DNA of 64,000 bases from Epinephelus fuscoguttatus (GCF_011397635.1 NC_064753.1:40839822-40903821), one strand, 5' to 3'; counted from the first letter of the stretch, positions 26,301-35,772 are shown. Translations and numbers: made by a program. Notes: generated by a model not told the origin, from the sequence alone.

Positions 26301-27725
26301 AGCAAGAAGACAAGTCACAGTCCAGAAATACAGACACCACAGAGAGCATTTGTTACTGTGTTTAAGAGCACAGTCATAATTAAAGATGTGTGAAGAGCAG
26401 ATGGCCCTGAATACACAACAATCCAACACCTGCACATGAGCATTCCCGGAAGGGTTTCTCTGTCATTTTCCCACACAAATATAAAAACAGATGAGATAAC
26501 CAATCACCAATAAACAATTGCTCCTTATAATTCCAGAACATGCCTGAGAGTCATCACATTTTTAATCATTCATCATTGAATGTTTGGTTTGTTGTTTGTG
26601 GCGTTTTTTTTTTTTTCAGGGAAAAGGCAAAGGAGCTGTGGGAGTGGCTCCACAACCTGGAGGCAATGAAATACGATTACTGCGAGAAGCTCAAGAGACA
26701 GAGATATGAGGTCAGTGAGGAAATGCTGCAATACTCCCAATCTCCAAATGAGTTCTCCTGGAGGTGGATGTTTCTCTAGTGGGACAGATAGTTTGGTCCA
26801 CTTAGGACAGGGGCACTCAGGACAGGACATATCCTTTATTTTGACTTTGGCTGTTGGAGTTAGCCTTTAGTTGGATCAAAGAAGAAGAGGAAGAATATAC
26901 CGAACTTGTGTTTGTCCTTCTGTGTTAATCGCTCATTGACACTGTGCTGGTAAAACCAGACCAGACTTTTTCTGGATCATCCGGTTGCACCCAGTTTGGA
27001 GTCTGAGATATTTTTGACTGTTTAATTTCTGGCATTTTGATATGGAACAATGTCACATGTTGCAGCTTCAAAGTTTTTGCAGGTGAGATACCTGTCTGCT
27101 TCAAACACAGCTGTTTGTCTTTCAGGTGGTCTCTCTCAGAAACCGCATCGATGAGCTGCAGAAACAGTAAGTCACTCAGCGGAAACATGAAGTTATAAAA
27201 ACACATCAAGCATTCACAGACCAAGAAACTCTATAAGTACCTTAAAGGTGTACTTAAGTACAGTACTTGTACTTAATTATATTCTACCACTGAATACAAG
27301 TAGTTATCTACTTGTTTGTTTACTTTCCTCAAATGTCCACCTTCAGTTTGACTTCAGTGTGTCATGGTGAGATCCTGATTATAGCTGACTAGGTGAATGT
27401 ATGTGGTCAGTCATAATATGCTTTTTTCAAACTAAGTATATTATTATTTACATGTTTTGATAATGTGATGTTAAATATTTGCCCATTATAGGTCAGTGGT
27501 TTTAACTAGTAGTTCTATATCTAGCCCCAAGATGGCGGTGTCGCTATAAGAAACTGGTCCTGTAATTGGTTCATGTCTCGCCCTGTGCTTTCTCTACACT
27601 ACAGTATCTATCTATAATATTAACTTAAACCACTATAAAGGGATCCCTGTACAGATCTGACTCTGTTTGTGCACTTTGCACTTTGCAGCAGCAAGAAGGG
27701 AGCCCACTCGCGCCGCAGGAAGTGA
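13817..27725 (+). CDS. tnnt3: Fast skeletal muscle troponin T
   Basis: Troponin T anchors the troponin complex to tropomyosin on the thin filament and passes the calcium signal from TnC and TnI. Coding exons by splice sites and phase: 13817-13836, 13970-13983, 14534-14542, 17178-17342, 22815-22832, 23078-23098, 23756-23774, 23882-23927, 24725-24841, 25005-25082, 25925-26038, 26175-26284, 26620-26710, 27126-27166 and 27689-27725 (stop TGA 27723). Together they give 299 codons in one open frame. Residues 1-88 are acidic and hypervariable. Residues 95-170 hold [18 protein letters not shown] and [17 protein letters not shown], the tropomyosin-binding core. Residues 208-275 hold [19 protein letters not shown] and the TnI/TnC coiled coil. 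QKKRQNKDL is the fast-type signature rather than cardiac or slow. Odd points: a 55-codon Glu/Pro exon and a C-terminus ending in basic residues instead of GGRWK. Which teleost paralogue (a or b) is unresolved. Confidence 0.93.
15193..15679 (-). mobile_element. CAGTGGTGGAAGAAGTA-family MITE, copy 2
   Basis: The minus-strand start reads 'cagtggttgaagaagtac' (15660-15679) and the minus-strand end reads cttgagtaaatgtacttagt. Both tips are rich in 'agtact' motifs. It lies in the tnnt3 intron between exons 4 and 5. The remaining parts of this intron (14543-17177) show no further exon that I can defend. Confidence 0.75.
17178..17342 (+). other. tnnt3: tnnt3 exon 5: Glu/Pro/Val-rich 55-codon exon
   Basis: The acceptor is cccgtag|cc and the donor gaag|gtacgt. 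It is 165 nt, in phase 1 at both ends, so it can be skipped without a frame change. It encodes [17 protein letters not shown] and then long runs of alternating Glu-Pro (about residues 15-69 of the protein). The DNA is a near-tandem array of ccagag/ccagaa hexamers at about 17235-17312, a likely site of length variation. A Pro/Glu exon of this size is far longer than the usual mammalian fast TnT N-terminal exons. Confidence 0.85.
18175..18245 (+). repeat. Fragment of catggttaggtttagg-type repeat
   Basis: Two close copies of 'acatggtt(a/g)ggtttagg' lie about 30 bp apart. Similar wording is present at 16180-16215 and in minus orientation near 46390-46430, as well as at 61535-61555. The 5.5-kb intron 17343-22814 otherwise holds several open frames with no support. 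Confidence 0.5.
19367..19579. mobile_element. Short hAT-like MITE
   Basis: The left end 'ccagggtcagcgactt' and the right end 'gcaggttgcctacccc' are inverted relatives, enclosing about 210 bp that include gagccactatag and the inverted pair 'agagggggctct' / 'tggctctagagc'. I could not find a clean 8-bp duplication, so the call rests on the tips only. Confidence 0.5.
20740..21020 (-). pseudogene. Unexplained antisense coding-like segment in tnnt3 intron
   Basis: On the minus strand an open frame of about 90 codons runs from a pyrimidine-rich acceptor (ttccttcacacaacag|agc, near 21014) to TGA at 20740. It includes [20 protein letters not shown] and [21 protein letters not shown]-like strings occur about 360-380 bp further on. 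Amino acid composition looks protein-like rather than random. There is no ATG upstream in frame and I recognise no family. It may be a retro-inserted or transposon-derived 3' exon, or chance. Confidence 0.25.
22054..22340 (+). mobile_element. GGTCCAGTGTGTAGG-family MITE, copy B
   Basis: It starts 'gaaggtctggtgtgt' and ends 'cctaaaacctacacaacagacctttaa'. The internal text 'ctgttctgggctactgtaga' matches copies C and D closely. It lies in the tnnt3 intron before exon 6. Confidence 0.7.
22815..23774 (+). other. tnnt3: tnnt3 exons 6-8: small acidic exons
   Basis: Exon 6 is 22815-22832 (18 nt, DGYEEE). Exon 7 is 23078-23098 (21 nt, GDDGDQD). Exon 8 is 23756-23774 (19 nt, EEKPKFK). All are bounded by AG and GT with matching phases; exons 6 and 7 are both phase 1-1 and therefore cassette-type, so they can be included or skipped without shifting frame. 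EEKPKFK leads into the conserved SAPKIP segment. Confidence 0.8.
23993..24185 (+). mobile_element. tRNA-derived SINE, 5'-degraded copy
   Basis: A good B-box, ggttcgatccc (24019-24029), is followed by 'cttgggcaagacatcgaacc', 'attgctcctgactg' and 'ccttgcatggcagc'. These are shared, in the same order, with the fuller SINE at 39858-40158. The A-box region is lost. It sits in the intron between exons 9 and 10. Confidence 0.7.
25555..25815 (+). mobile_element. GGTCCAGTGTGTAGG-family MITE, copy C
   Basis: The body 'gtcagtgtttggtctgtatg' and 'aacacaacaattcttatttt' and the tail 'cctaaattttacacacggaacctttaa' match the family. The 5' tip is degraded. It is intronic in tnnt3. Confidence 0.65.
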
Positions 27726-27912
27726 GCGGCTGCTGAGTGACGGTTATCTCTATGCGGTCACGCCGGACAGGAGGCGCCTCCCCTCGGATCCAACAGCGGC
27801 ACAGACACCGTAGACACCCGGAGCTCCCGAGCTCCCAAAAAACTGGACGTCTGCTTGAATGAAATGGTTTTATGGATGAATTTCGCTTCAATAAAGAAAT
27901 TTTAAAAAATGT
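27689..27912 (+). other. tnnt3: tnnt3 terminal exon and polyadenylation signal
   Basis: The acceptor is tttgcag|cag. The last codons are [12 protein letters not shown] and then TGA (27723-27725). AATAAA is at 27890-27895, so the transcript should end near 27912. An alternative acceptor three bases later (cagcag|) would drop one serine, a common NAGNAG-type choice. Confidence 0.85.
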
Positions 27913-28262
27913 TATCACTGTGTTTGTGTAAAGAAAAACAAAATAAAAACGAACAAAGACAAAAAAAGAAGGAAAAAAAAGATTCAGACAATAAAATTTG
28001 AATTATTGATCCTCCAGCTTGCTCCAGCTTTGTGTGAATAATCAGTACATTACATTTACACTTCATTTTTTGCAGGTTAATGCTGTTTTTATATATTATA
28101 TAAATATAAAATACTAACTTTTTTTATAATATCACCATATTGCATTGATTATATATTATTTTTGAATTTACATTTTATTCTATATTGCAATCACTTCCTC
28201 AAAACTTAATGAAAATGTGATAACTAATGGAAGTAATTACAGTGTCATTTCTGTGCACTTGT

Positions 28263-28263
28263 A

Positions 28264-28292
<29 letters not shown>
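28263..28292. repeat. Poly-T run of about 30
   Basis: Uninterrupted T tract in AT-rich DNA between tnnt3 and the next repeats. Frames at 28378-28674 on both strands overlap each other and have no domain; I do not call them. Confidence 0.85.
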
Positions 28293-28296
<4 letters not shown>

Positions 28297-28934
28297 GTCA
28301 TTTTACTTGTATTTTTATTGTAAGTAGGCCTATTGTACTTCATTACACTTTAGGTTGCATCAGAGTAATAACAAAAGTCACCTGATAAAGTACTGATAAA
28401 CTGAGAGAAAAGAAAGGCAACAAGGGGATGGATTTAGCAGCTGCAGCAGAGAAGCTGCAGATGTCTCTGCGGCCACAGGAGGGCAGTACACCACATACTG
28501 TAGGTGACACCCTTCAGCTGACACTGTCAAGTGAGCCTTTACTGGTGGGGTGTCAGGGCGTTGTGGGAAAGGTGTGGTCGCACCTGTGCTGGTTTGTGAA
28601 CAAAAAAAACTACATAAAATGGAGAACAATGCCATAAAATTAAGGATGACGACACTATGGGTTACGATCATCATAATTATTATATCTTGGCCATAATGAG
28701 GGTTTATGGGTTGTTGTTTTTTTTCATTTACATGAATGAATGTGACATTTACCTGTAATTATGATGACATTGACAACAGTCAGATATTTCTTTGGAGAGG
28801 TTTTCCTTCTAAATTATAAATTAGACTACGTATGTCAAATGGTGTGATATTTTCTAGTTTAATATTTATCTAATCATTCATATTTTGCCAAAATTGTAAC
28901 GTGGCTGGACATGAATAAAAAGGTGTTCACTAAT

Positions 28935-29175
28935 TTCAGGTACGGGCAACGCAAAAACCCAAACGGCCCTGTCTACAGCCTGTGTCATGTTTGTCCGTTC
29001 TGGGCTACAGTAGAAACAACATGGTGGACTCTGTCGCAAATGGAGCTACAAACGGCTCATTCTGGTAACAGAAACACAACGTTTCTTCATTTCAGATGAT
29101 TATACCATTATAAAAACATAGTTATTTATGTTATATTCCCCTTCTGCGAGTATATGCCCTTTAATGCCACACACT
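28935..29175 (+). mobile_element. GGTCCAGTGTGTAGG-family MITE, copy D
   Basis: It carries 'gtacgggcaacgcaaaaac', 'gtccgttctgggctacagta' and 'cagatgattatacc', matching copies A to C. The 3' tip is 'atgccacacactaaactt', a degraded form of the family end. Confidence 0.65.
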
Positions 29176-29518
29176 AAACTTGAATAAACCACCAGGCAGC
29201 AGGCTTTAATGACGAAGCATCCGTAGCAGCGGCTAACATGCTAAATGCTAAATCACCTACATTCTCTGAGTGTCTCCGACCTTCAGCACTGAGATGTGTG
29301 AAGACTTTCTGCGGATTGTGGACTGGTTGTACTGGGGCCAGAGAGGCAGAGTGGACTGGCTATATTTTACTTTGAGAAGAAGGTGAATCTGGAGCAGCTT
29401 GGGGAGGATGACTCACAGGATGACGTCAGACAGGTGAGTCTGCAGTGGTTTATGTTTATACATCTCTGTGTTTTTGCCTGTTTGATGGTGTTTTATTCTG
29501 CTGTTGCTTCATGAACCA

Positions 29519-31029
29519 GGGGCCTGTATCACAAAGCGAAGTCAACCTTTCCTTGGTTACCCAAACCTATCCTGGGTTGACTAACCCTAACAATGGCAAT
29601 CATGACAATCAGTATCACGATGCTGGATATCAACTCGGTAACTCAACCCAGGGTTGCCTTGTTAAGAGCCGTGAACGCGCACGCAGCGGACCAATCACAA
29701 TCATGAGAGAAGCGCAGCGTCACTGAGCGTCCTCACAGAGCCCGTATGTGAGGGGAAAAAAAGTATTTCTCATGTGAGGATCAGAATTAATTCTACTAAA
29801 ATATGAGGAGGAGAAAAGCAACATTAGAGAAAAGGCCAACACCGTGGCAGCTGCAGGAGGAGGAAACGTGTGGCAACGCATAACGGGATGAATAATGATT
29901 AGTTTATTTGCACATAATGTTTAAAACAGACAGTATAAAATTTACAAGATTAAAAAAAGAAAAGTGCCGGAGAGGTTAGAAGCCACTAAAAGCTTATCAA
30001 AGAAATTCCCCTGTCAAAACATCAATGAAATCACATAATAGAGAAGAAAAAAAAACGGGGCAGGAAAGAAGAAATAGAGGAGGAGAGAGGGTAAAATCAA
30101 GACAAAACAAGGCAGCAAATAAAATGATGTGTAGGTTAAATTACTCATCACTGGTTCAAGTAGCTACAGTACCTGTAACTGTACATCTGACACTGATCAC
30201 ACCCTTGAATCCCATGAAATCAATGCTGCGCAGATGAATTGCGTGTATTACAATTATCGTCTAACATCATTGCGTCTGATAAACTGGTCTTCTTTGTCAT
30301 AACGTTATATATGCTACAATAAAGCTTAAAGCTGACGCCACAATTAAATCAACACCAAATTGATAGTCTGAGTAAAATCATCCTGATAGTGAGCTGTGTT
30401 AGAAATTAACAGCTGCGCAAAAATATACCTAGTCTCCCTCTTTAAAAAACAAGAAGGAAAATCCCTCAAACACCATGAAGTGTAGACATGTTAGGCTACT
30501 TTACACATTTCCAGCAGCAAAGCTGTCAATTAGGCCCATTATCTTTAACAGGGATCATTTCCTCCAACAAAACAAAATGTTGGCACTAATTAATGGTGCT
30601 ATTAAGTGTCCGCAAATGATCAGTTTCTTTCTTATGAAGGGGTGGGATGAAATTTCGACTTCTTTCCACTCCTTTGTGAACAATCTTTTCATTGTCTGTT
30701 GTTGTTGCTTTCTTTTCTTTTTTAATGTTCAAAATAAACTTTCAAATCAAAATCAATCAAATGAATTAAACTTCCCGTCATGACTGGGCTGCATTTCTGT
30801 CAGCGGAGTCATTTTTTCCGAACAGCTGATTGACCAGTGGGTGGTGCTTTTTATAGGATCAGATTCAACCCTGAACTTACCCGCTCCGGAGCAAGATAGC
30901 CGTTCAGAGTAAGTTACCATGGTGATCTACCCCGATAAGAACTGATCCGGCTTCGTGAGACCGAAAACCCAGGGTTAACCCTGAAGTTACCTCGCTAAGA
31001 CATTAATTCTGCTTCGTGATACAGGCCCC
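29519..31029. mobile_element. 1.5-kb DNA element with GGGGCCTGTATCA terminal inverted repeats
   Basis: The left tip is ggggcctgtatcacaaagcg and the right tip, read on the minus strand, is ggggcctgtatcacgaagca. Sub-terminal 'cctgggttgac' and 'cagggttaac' blocks also mirror each other. The 1.5-kb interior holds no recognisable transposase, so it is non-autonomous. Tips of this form are common in fish; I do not assign a superfamily with confidence. Confidence 0.75.
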
Positions 31030-31757
31030 AGCTGCGTGTCCACAGATGTTTTTGTTGTCAGCCATTTTTTGTTTAGGCTGCTGTCTGAATTTTGTCCTGC
31101 AGGTGTAGTGAAGGTGGATGTGTAATTGATATTCGGTTGTATGCACAGGCTGCATTTGTCCATCTATAGATAAAGATGTTATTGTTGGTTTGGACCTGTG
31201 GTGTTGTTTCACTTGTGCAGTCATTAATGCCCTCTGTCTGAGCACATTTTAATTGAGCTTCTTTTTAACTTTTGTCTAAGCACAATTTTACACAAGTAGC
31301 CTAACTTTACCTTTGCTTCAGTAAAGACTTTAAAGTGACTGTACTTTACTTTAGTATTCTTTGCATCATTGGGGAAATAATCATATATCTGATCCTGGAT
31401 TCCAAATGAAGATTCATCATTCATCATTTCTAAATGAAGATCATAAGTCTTTATTATATGTGTAGAATTTATTTGAGGAAAAGCAATAAGGTCAACTTAC
31501 ATTCCTTTCAACTACAAAGTATGTTATGTTGCATACAGTATGCACACATTTGGGACATACCACTTTTATATCCGTCACCATGAAGCTAAAACTTAACGCC
31601 ACTCACCGTGAAATTATGTCTGCAGTTCTCTGTCATTGTTATTTTTATAGTTATATCCTTTTGTTGTTTGTAATATTTATGATTGATTATTTTATTCACT
31701 TAATTAGTATTCCTCTTATTACCGTTTGACTTGTCATCAGTTACTTGATTGTGCTGC

Positions 31758-31814
31758 CATCTGTCACTGTGGCTTCTGACAGCTGTCAATCAGCTGTCAA
31801 ACAACTGTCATCTG
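31758..31814. promoter_or_regulatory. Cluster of five E-boxes near the MyoD gene
   Basis: CATCTG (31758-31763), CAGCTG (31780-31785), CAGCTG (31791-31796), CAACTG (31802-31807) and CATCTG (31809-31814) fall within 57 bp, about 0.9 kb past the MyoD polyadenylation signal. CANNTG is the bHLH target, and paired sites are used by MyoD itself. The surrounding 31500-32060 stretch may be repeat-derived, so function is only a suggestion. Confidence 0.35.
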
Positions 31815-32697
31815 TTTGGGGCTCAGACGATGTAATGTGTTGTCCACTGTGCAGAGGATTGTGGGTCAGAATAGCCAAAAACCCATGCTGGCTTGCATGG
31901 TGTAAAATCTGACCGGATGTAGTCGAACATTCTGGGCATGCAAAATCTTTTTCTGGCACACTATATGGTATGGTAGTATGGGTTTTGGAAAGCACGGTTT
32001 TTCTGTGAGTCACCATTTTCTTGCGAATGCCTGATTGGTAGTGTGCATGTGCAACTCTCAACAGAGATGAGAATATGTGAGGTGTCTCCCTCTGTAAAGA
32101 CGTGGCATTTACTTGCTTGGGACAGTCCTCCTTGTTGTTGAGCTGTGGTAATGCTTTATAATCCCTATTTTTATATTAACACTGGATAAAATGACTATCA
32201 GTATGTGTACTAGAAAGAGGCCAATCACATCATCAGACTCCAGTTCGCTCTAAACAGTGAGTCAATATCAGATTTGAAAGGTGGAGTCTGATTGTTGATA
32301 TGTGAACCCAGCACCCAAACAAATACCCCCAATCCAACACTGTTCCTTCAGAAGCTCTGGTAATATCTGTGATGATATTTATGTTTCATTGGTCTGAGCC
32401 ACTTTGTTTGCTTCCCATTTACAGAGCCGGGGCTGTATGAACATTGGGTTTTTGTTTTTAGCACACACAAAATGGACAGCTAATGGACTGCGATTGGATT
32501 AGAATCACACTCTGCACCTTTAAATAAAGTTTAGCTGCATAACATGTTTGTAAAAACAGGAGGAATAGATCTAGAAGACTCTAATATACATAAAGAGCAT
32601 CATGAAGAATGAAGTAGTGCAGTTTATAAAGACTAAGAATATGAATAAGATAGTTCAAGAATTTACTGCAGAGAGGAAGACAGAATATAAATATTTC

Positions 32698-32703
32698 TTT
32701 ATT
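32698..32703 (-). terminator. Polyadenylation signal of the MyoD gene
   Basis: TTTATT on the plus strand is AATAAA on the minus strand, about 350 bp after the MyoD stop codon. The 3' UTR would include a TG microsatellite (32767-32820 on the plus strand). Confidence 0.6.
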
Positions 32704-32766
32704 AAAATTTCATTCACTCATAAATAATATTTAGAAACATATAACACAACAATCCCAGCATCCTTT

Positions 32767-32820
32767 GTGTGTGTGTGTGTGAGTGTATGTGTGTGTCTGT
32801 GTGTGTTTGTGTATGTGCGT
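32767..32820. repeat. GT microsatellite in the MyoD 3' UTR
   Basis: Interrupted TG dinucleotides. It lies between the MyoD stop codon and the inferred polyadenylation signal, so the transcript would carry a CA-rich tract. Confidence 0.85.
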
Positions 32821-33053
32821 ACCATGAACAAACAGCTATTATTTACAGATGTACAAAATGGTCCTCAGTTATCATATCTGCAGCAGAAACCTGTGGGCAA
32901 GATGTCCTTTTGTTCTGCTGAGATTATTGGAACACAGCGGCCATCTTCAGTTTGTTAAGAGGCTGAAAACTGAAGAAACTGGACTCAAACTTCAGAGAAA
33001 ATGAAGCTGGTTTTTGGCTTTTTGTGGAATATAAGTCCTCGGTTCCTTCAGGT

Positions 33054-35429
33054 TCAGAGCGGCTCGAAGATGCTGTTGGGTTCAGCAGGGGGACTGGAGC
33101 CTGCAGGGCTGCTCTGAGGTGATCCAGGGCCTTGGGGGACCACGCTGTCGCCTGGAGGGGCAACAGCTGGATCGGTGCTGATCCGCTCTACGATGCTGGA
33201 CAAACAGTCCAAACTGGAAATGAGGGATGGTTTACTGCTGCTGGAATCTGTGAGAAAGAAACAGGCAACGTTAAGGTTTGCTCTGTTGGCTGAGATGTTT
33301 CTTTTTTCATGAGAAATATGTCATATTAGGAAGAGGTCTTATTGAAAGAGGCAATGATCATATTAAAAAAGTAACTTCTCATATTCAAGGACAAGTTATA
33401 TCACAGGAGAAACTGGTTGTATTTAGAGGGAACTGGTCAAATCAAACAAAAAAAGTTATGTTAAATGACAGAGAGGACATATTAAAAGACATCTTCGTTA
33501 TCTGATTTTGATTTTTTTTTTTAACAAGGGTCATATTTAAGAAGAATTTTGTAATTTTAGAGAATTAAATGGACAAACCTGTCATTTTACTTTAACTAAA
33601 AAGGTAGCACTCATTTTAAAGTAAAACTGAGTCATAAACTAGTCACACTAAAAGAGAAAGCAGACACATTTAAGGGGAAAAGTGGTCATATTAACAGTGA
33701 AACTCAAGCTGGACTTTTTAAAAGGAGAGGCAAGTTACTTTAAATTACAGTGTGGTCAAATTAAAAGACAAATCTGTATATCAATAAAGAATATATTCAG
33801 CTTAAAGTACAAATTGGTCATATCAAAGAATAAGCTAGTTACTTTAAAGAAAGTATTTAAGTACAAACACACCATCAGAATTGAGTCATAAAACGGAAAC
33901 ACATTAAAAGAGAAACAGCTCTTAATCATCCTAAAGGAGTGAAGATGTGAATGTGAAACTGACCGTCTGTGTGGCCGCAGTAGGAACCGTCACTGTTCTC
34001 ACTTCTGGTTGAACACGGAGAGATGAAATCCACCTGGAAACAGATAAATAAAGTTAATTAAGTCAACAAATGAAATATCATTGAATGATTAGTGGACATG
34101 ATGTTTGAGGAAAGGAATGATACACAGAGACGATATAGTACAGCAGTAAATCAGTAAAACTGATTAAATATTTAGCTGAATTTAAAACATGATTTATGCT
34201 GAAAGAGATCAGTTTTTTAACTTTTGATGTGTTTTTTTTATCACTTAATTACTTAAGCAAGTGTTTTGCAGAGTTTATTTGAATTTTAAAATGTTAAATC
34301 ACAACAGACATTTTGGTCTGAAAAAGAATCACTTTCATCACATCTGTGTGCCTTCGTTTTACATTTTAGCATATTATTGGGATCAATATGTCAGATAACC
34401 ATCTGTGACTTGTTTAAAGCTGCACAGGTTTTCAAGTGTTGAACTGCACGACTCTTCTGCTAACTTTTAAGTTAAAACTTCCATGTGCATGCCAACAGCA
34501 AAACTAGGACACAGGTCAAAACATATTTCATATTGAAAAACAATTTGAGGAGTTAATCAGTTATGAATGTCTGCTGTATTTTAGAAAAATCTGATTATGC
34601 CTTTATTTCCACATTCTGTCTAAATAATTATCATATTGCTTTCCATAATTTAAACTGGCTGACTGTTTCAAATGTGGAGCATATCTCGTGGTTTAGTGCA
34701 AAACATTTCAGAGTCAAAACAAAATGAGATTTAGGCTTGAAATTTGATTTTAAAGTTGATTTTAAAGACTCCCTTCATTGAAACTGTATTGAAGCGCTGC
34801 AGCCAAAAATAAGTATCCCAAACACATTCCAAACATTTCATGAGGCAGCACATGAAGCATTCAGCTGTTCTCGGACTCACCATGCCATCGGAGCAGTTGG
34901 AGCGGGGGCTGGAGGCGTCTGAATCCCCTGAGTAGTGCTCCAGCTGTGGGTAGAAGCTGTCGTCCCTGCTGGTCCTCAGCAGTGCCTGCAGTGACTCGAT
35001 GTAGCTGATGGCGTTGCGGAGGATCTCCACTTTAGGCAGCCGCTGGTTTGGATTTGCCGCCGTGCAGCGTTTCAGGGTCTCAAAGGCGTCGTTGACCTTA
35101 CCAAGCCGCCGCCTTTCTCGCATCGTCGCTGCTTTCCTCCGGTCTTCGTGTGACGTTTTCCTCTTGCAGGCCTTGCAGGCCCAAAGCAGGCAGTGCCCTC
35201 CCGCCTGGTGGAGGCCCCCGGGGGCCCTCACATGCTCGTCCTCCTCTGTGGTGGGGACGTGGTGGTGGTGATGATGGTGGTGAAGATGGTCTTCTGTCTT
35301 CAGCAGACCGGCGTGCATCAGCCGGGAGTCAAGGTCGTCAAAGAAGTTCATGTCGCTGGTGCTGAAGCAGGGGTCATCGTAGAGGTCGTCAGCAGAGGAG
35401 AGAGGGAAGGGAAGGTCGGAGAGATCCAT
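33054..35429 (-). CDS. myod2: MyoD family myogenic bHLH factor, MyoD2-like
   Basis: MyoD proteins dimerise with E proteins, bind CANNTG sites and switch on muscle genes in the nucleus. Three exons on the minus strand: 34881-35429 (183 codons, ends ATG|gtgagt), 33964-34033 (70 nt) and 33054-33247 (stop TGA 33054-33056), 270 aa in total with phases 0 and 1. Visible parts: acidic N-terminus [15 protein letters not shown]; a His8 run at 50-57; the Trp motif [11 protein letters not shown] (W83); the basic region [14 protein letters not shown] with the myogenic Ala-Thr pair at about 101-102; helix-loop-helix to about residue 150; [17 protein letters not shown]; and helix [18 protein letters not shown] at 217-231. 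The protein ends IFEPL. The N-terminus and end differ from the well-conserved teleost MyoD1 pattern (MELSDI..., ...YQVL), which makes the MyoD2 paralogue more likely. If that is wrong it is myod1. Confidence 0.9.
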
Positions 35430-35706
35430 TGGCCTCCGTAGAAGATTCTCTCAGAGCTATAAGAAGAAGTAGAAGAGAAGAAGTCCTCTGAAAAGTTCCT
35501 CTTCTGACTGAAAAAGTCTCCACACAGTGTTTGTCAAACTGAAAAGGGGTTAAAAGAAAGAAAGGGTAGAAAAAGAAAAGCAAGGTGTCTCCTAGAAGTC
35601 TGCTGTCAAAGTCAGTTGATAAGAAAGTGGAAACTGATTGCAGAGGAGATAAGTGTGAGTTAAAGGGCCAGTCTGTGTAACTTCAGCTCCCTCAGCTTGG
35701 GTTGTC

Positions 35707-35754
35707 TTATAAAGGAGTCAGTGTGGAGGCGGGGCTGTGGTGTAAGTGACCAAT
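35707..35754 (-). promoter_or_regulatory. Probable MyoD core promoter
   Basis: On the minus strand the sequence tttataag gives a TATA box over 35707-35713, about 280 bp before the ATG. The inverted CCAAT (plus-strand ccaat) is at about 35750. A 5' UTR of about 250 nt would follow. The order and spacing are suitable for a short MRF promoter. Confidence 0.55.
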
Positions 35755-35769
35755 GACCTGAGGGGTGTG

Positions 35770-35772
<3 letters not shown>

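Larger units (their letters stand above)
23882..27166 (+). other. tnnt3: tnnt3 exons 9-15: conserved core
   Basis: The seven exons are 23882-23927, 24725-24841, 25005-25082, 25925-26038, 26175-26284, 26620-26710 and 27126-27166. Every junction is canonical (for example cacag|GAC, atttcag|GAG, ttttcag|GG, gag|gtcagt). They encode the Ala/Lys/Glu-rich tropomyosin-binding helix, then the [20 protein letters not shown] and [13 protein letters not shown] coiled-coil part. The 41-nt exon at 27126 is the position where mammals have two mutually exclusive exons; only one is apparent here. Confidence 0.93.

Noticed and set aside
28378-28674. Overlapping plus and minus frames of 69 and 98 aa after tnnt3
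   Set aside because: No domain, no start context or splice support, and the two overlap. Likely chance.
31781-32061. 91-aa minus-strand frame near the E-box cluster
   Set aside because: No recognisable family and probably repeat-derived. Only the E-boxes are noted.
32924-33163. 79-aa minus-strand frame over MyoD exon 3
   Set aside because: It is a shifted frame. The spliced MyoD frame enters at 33247 and stops at 33054-33056.
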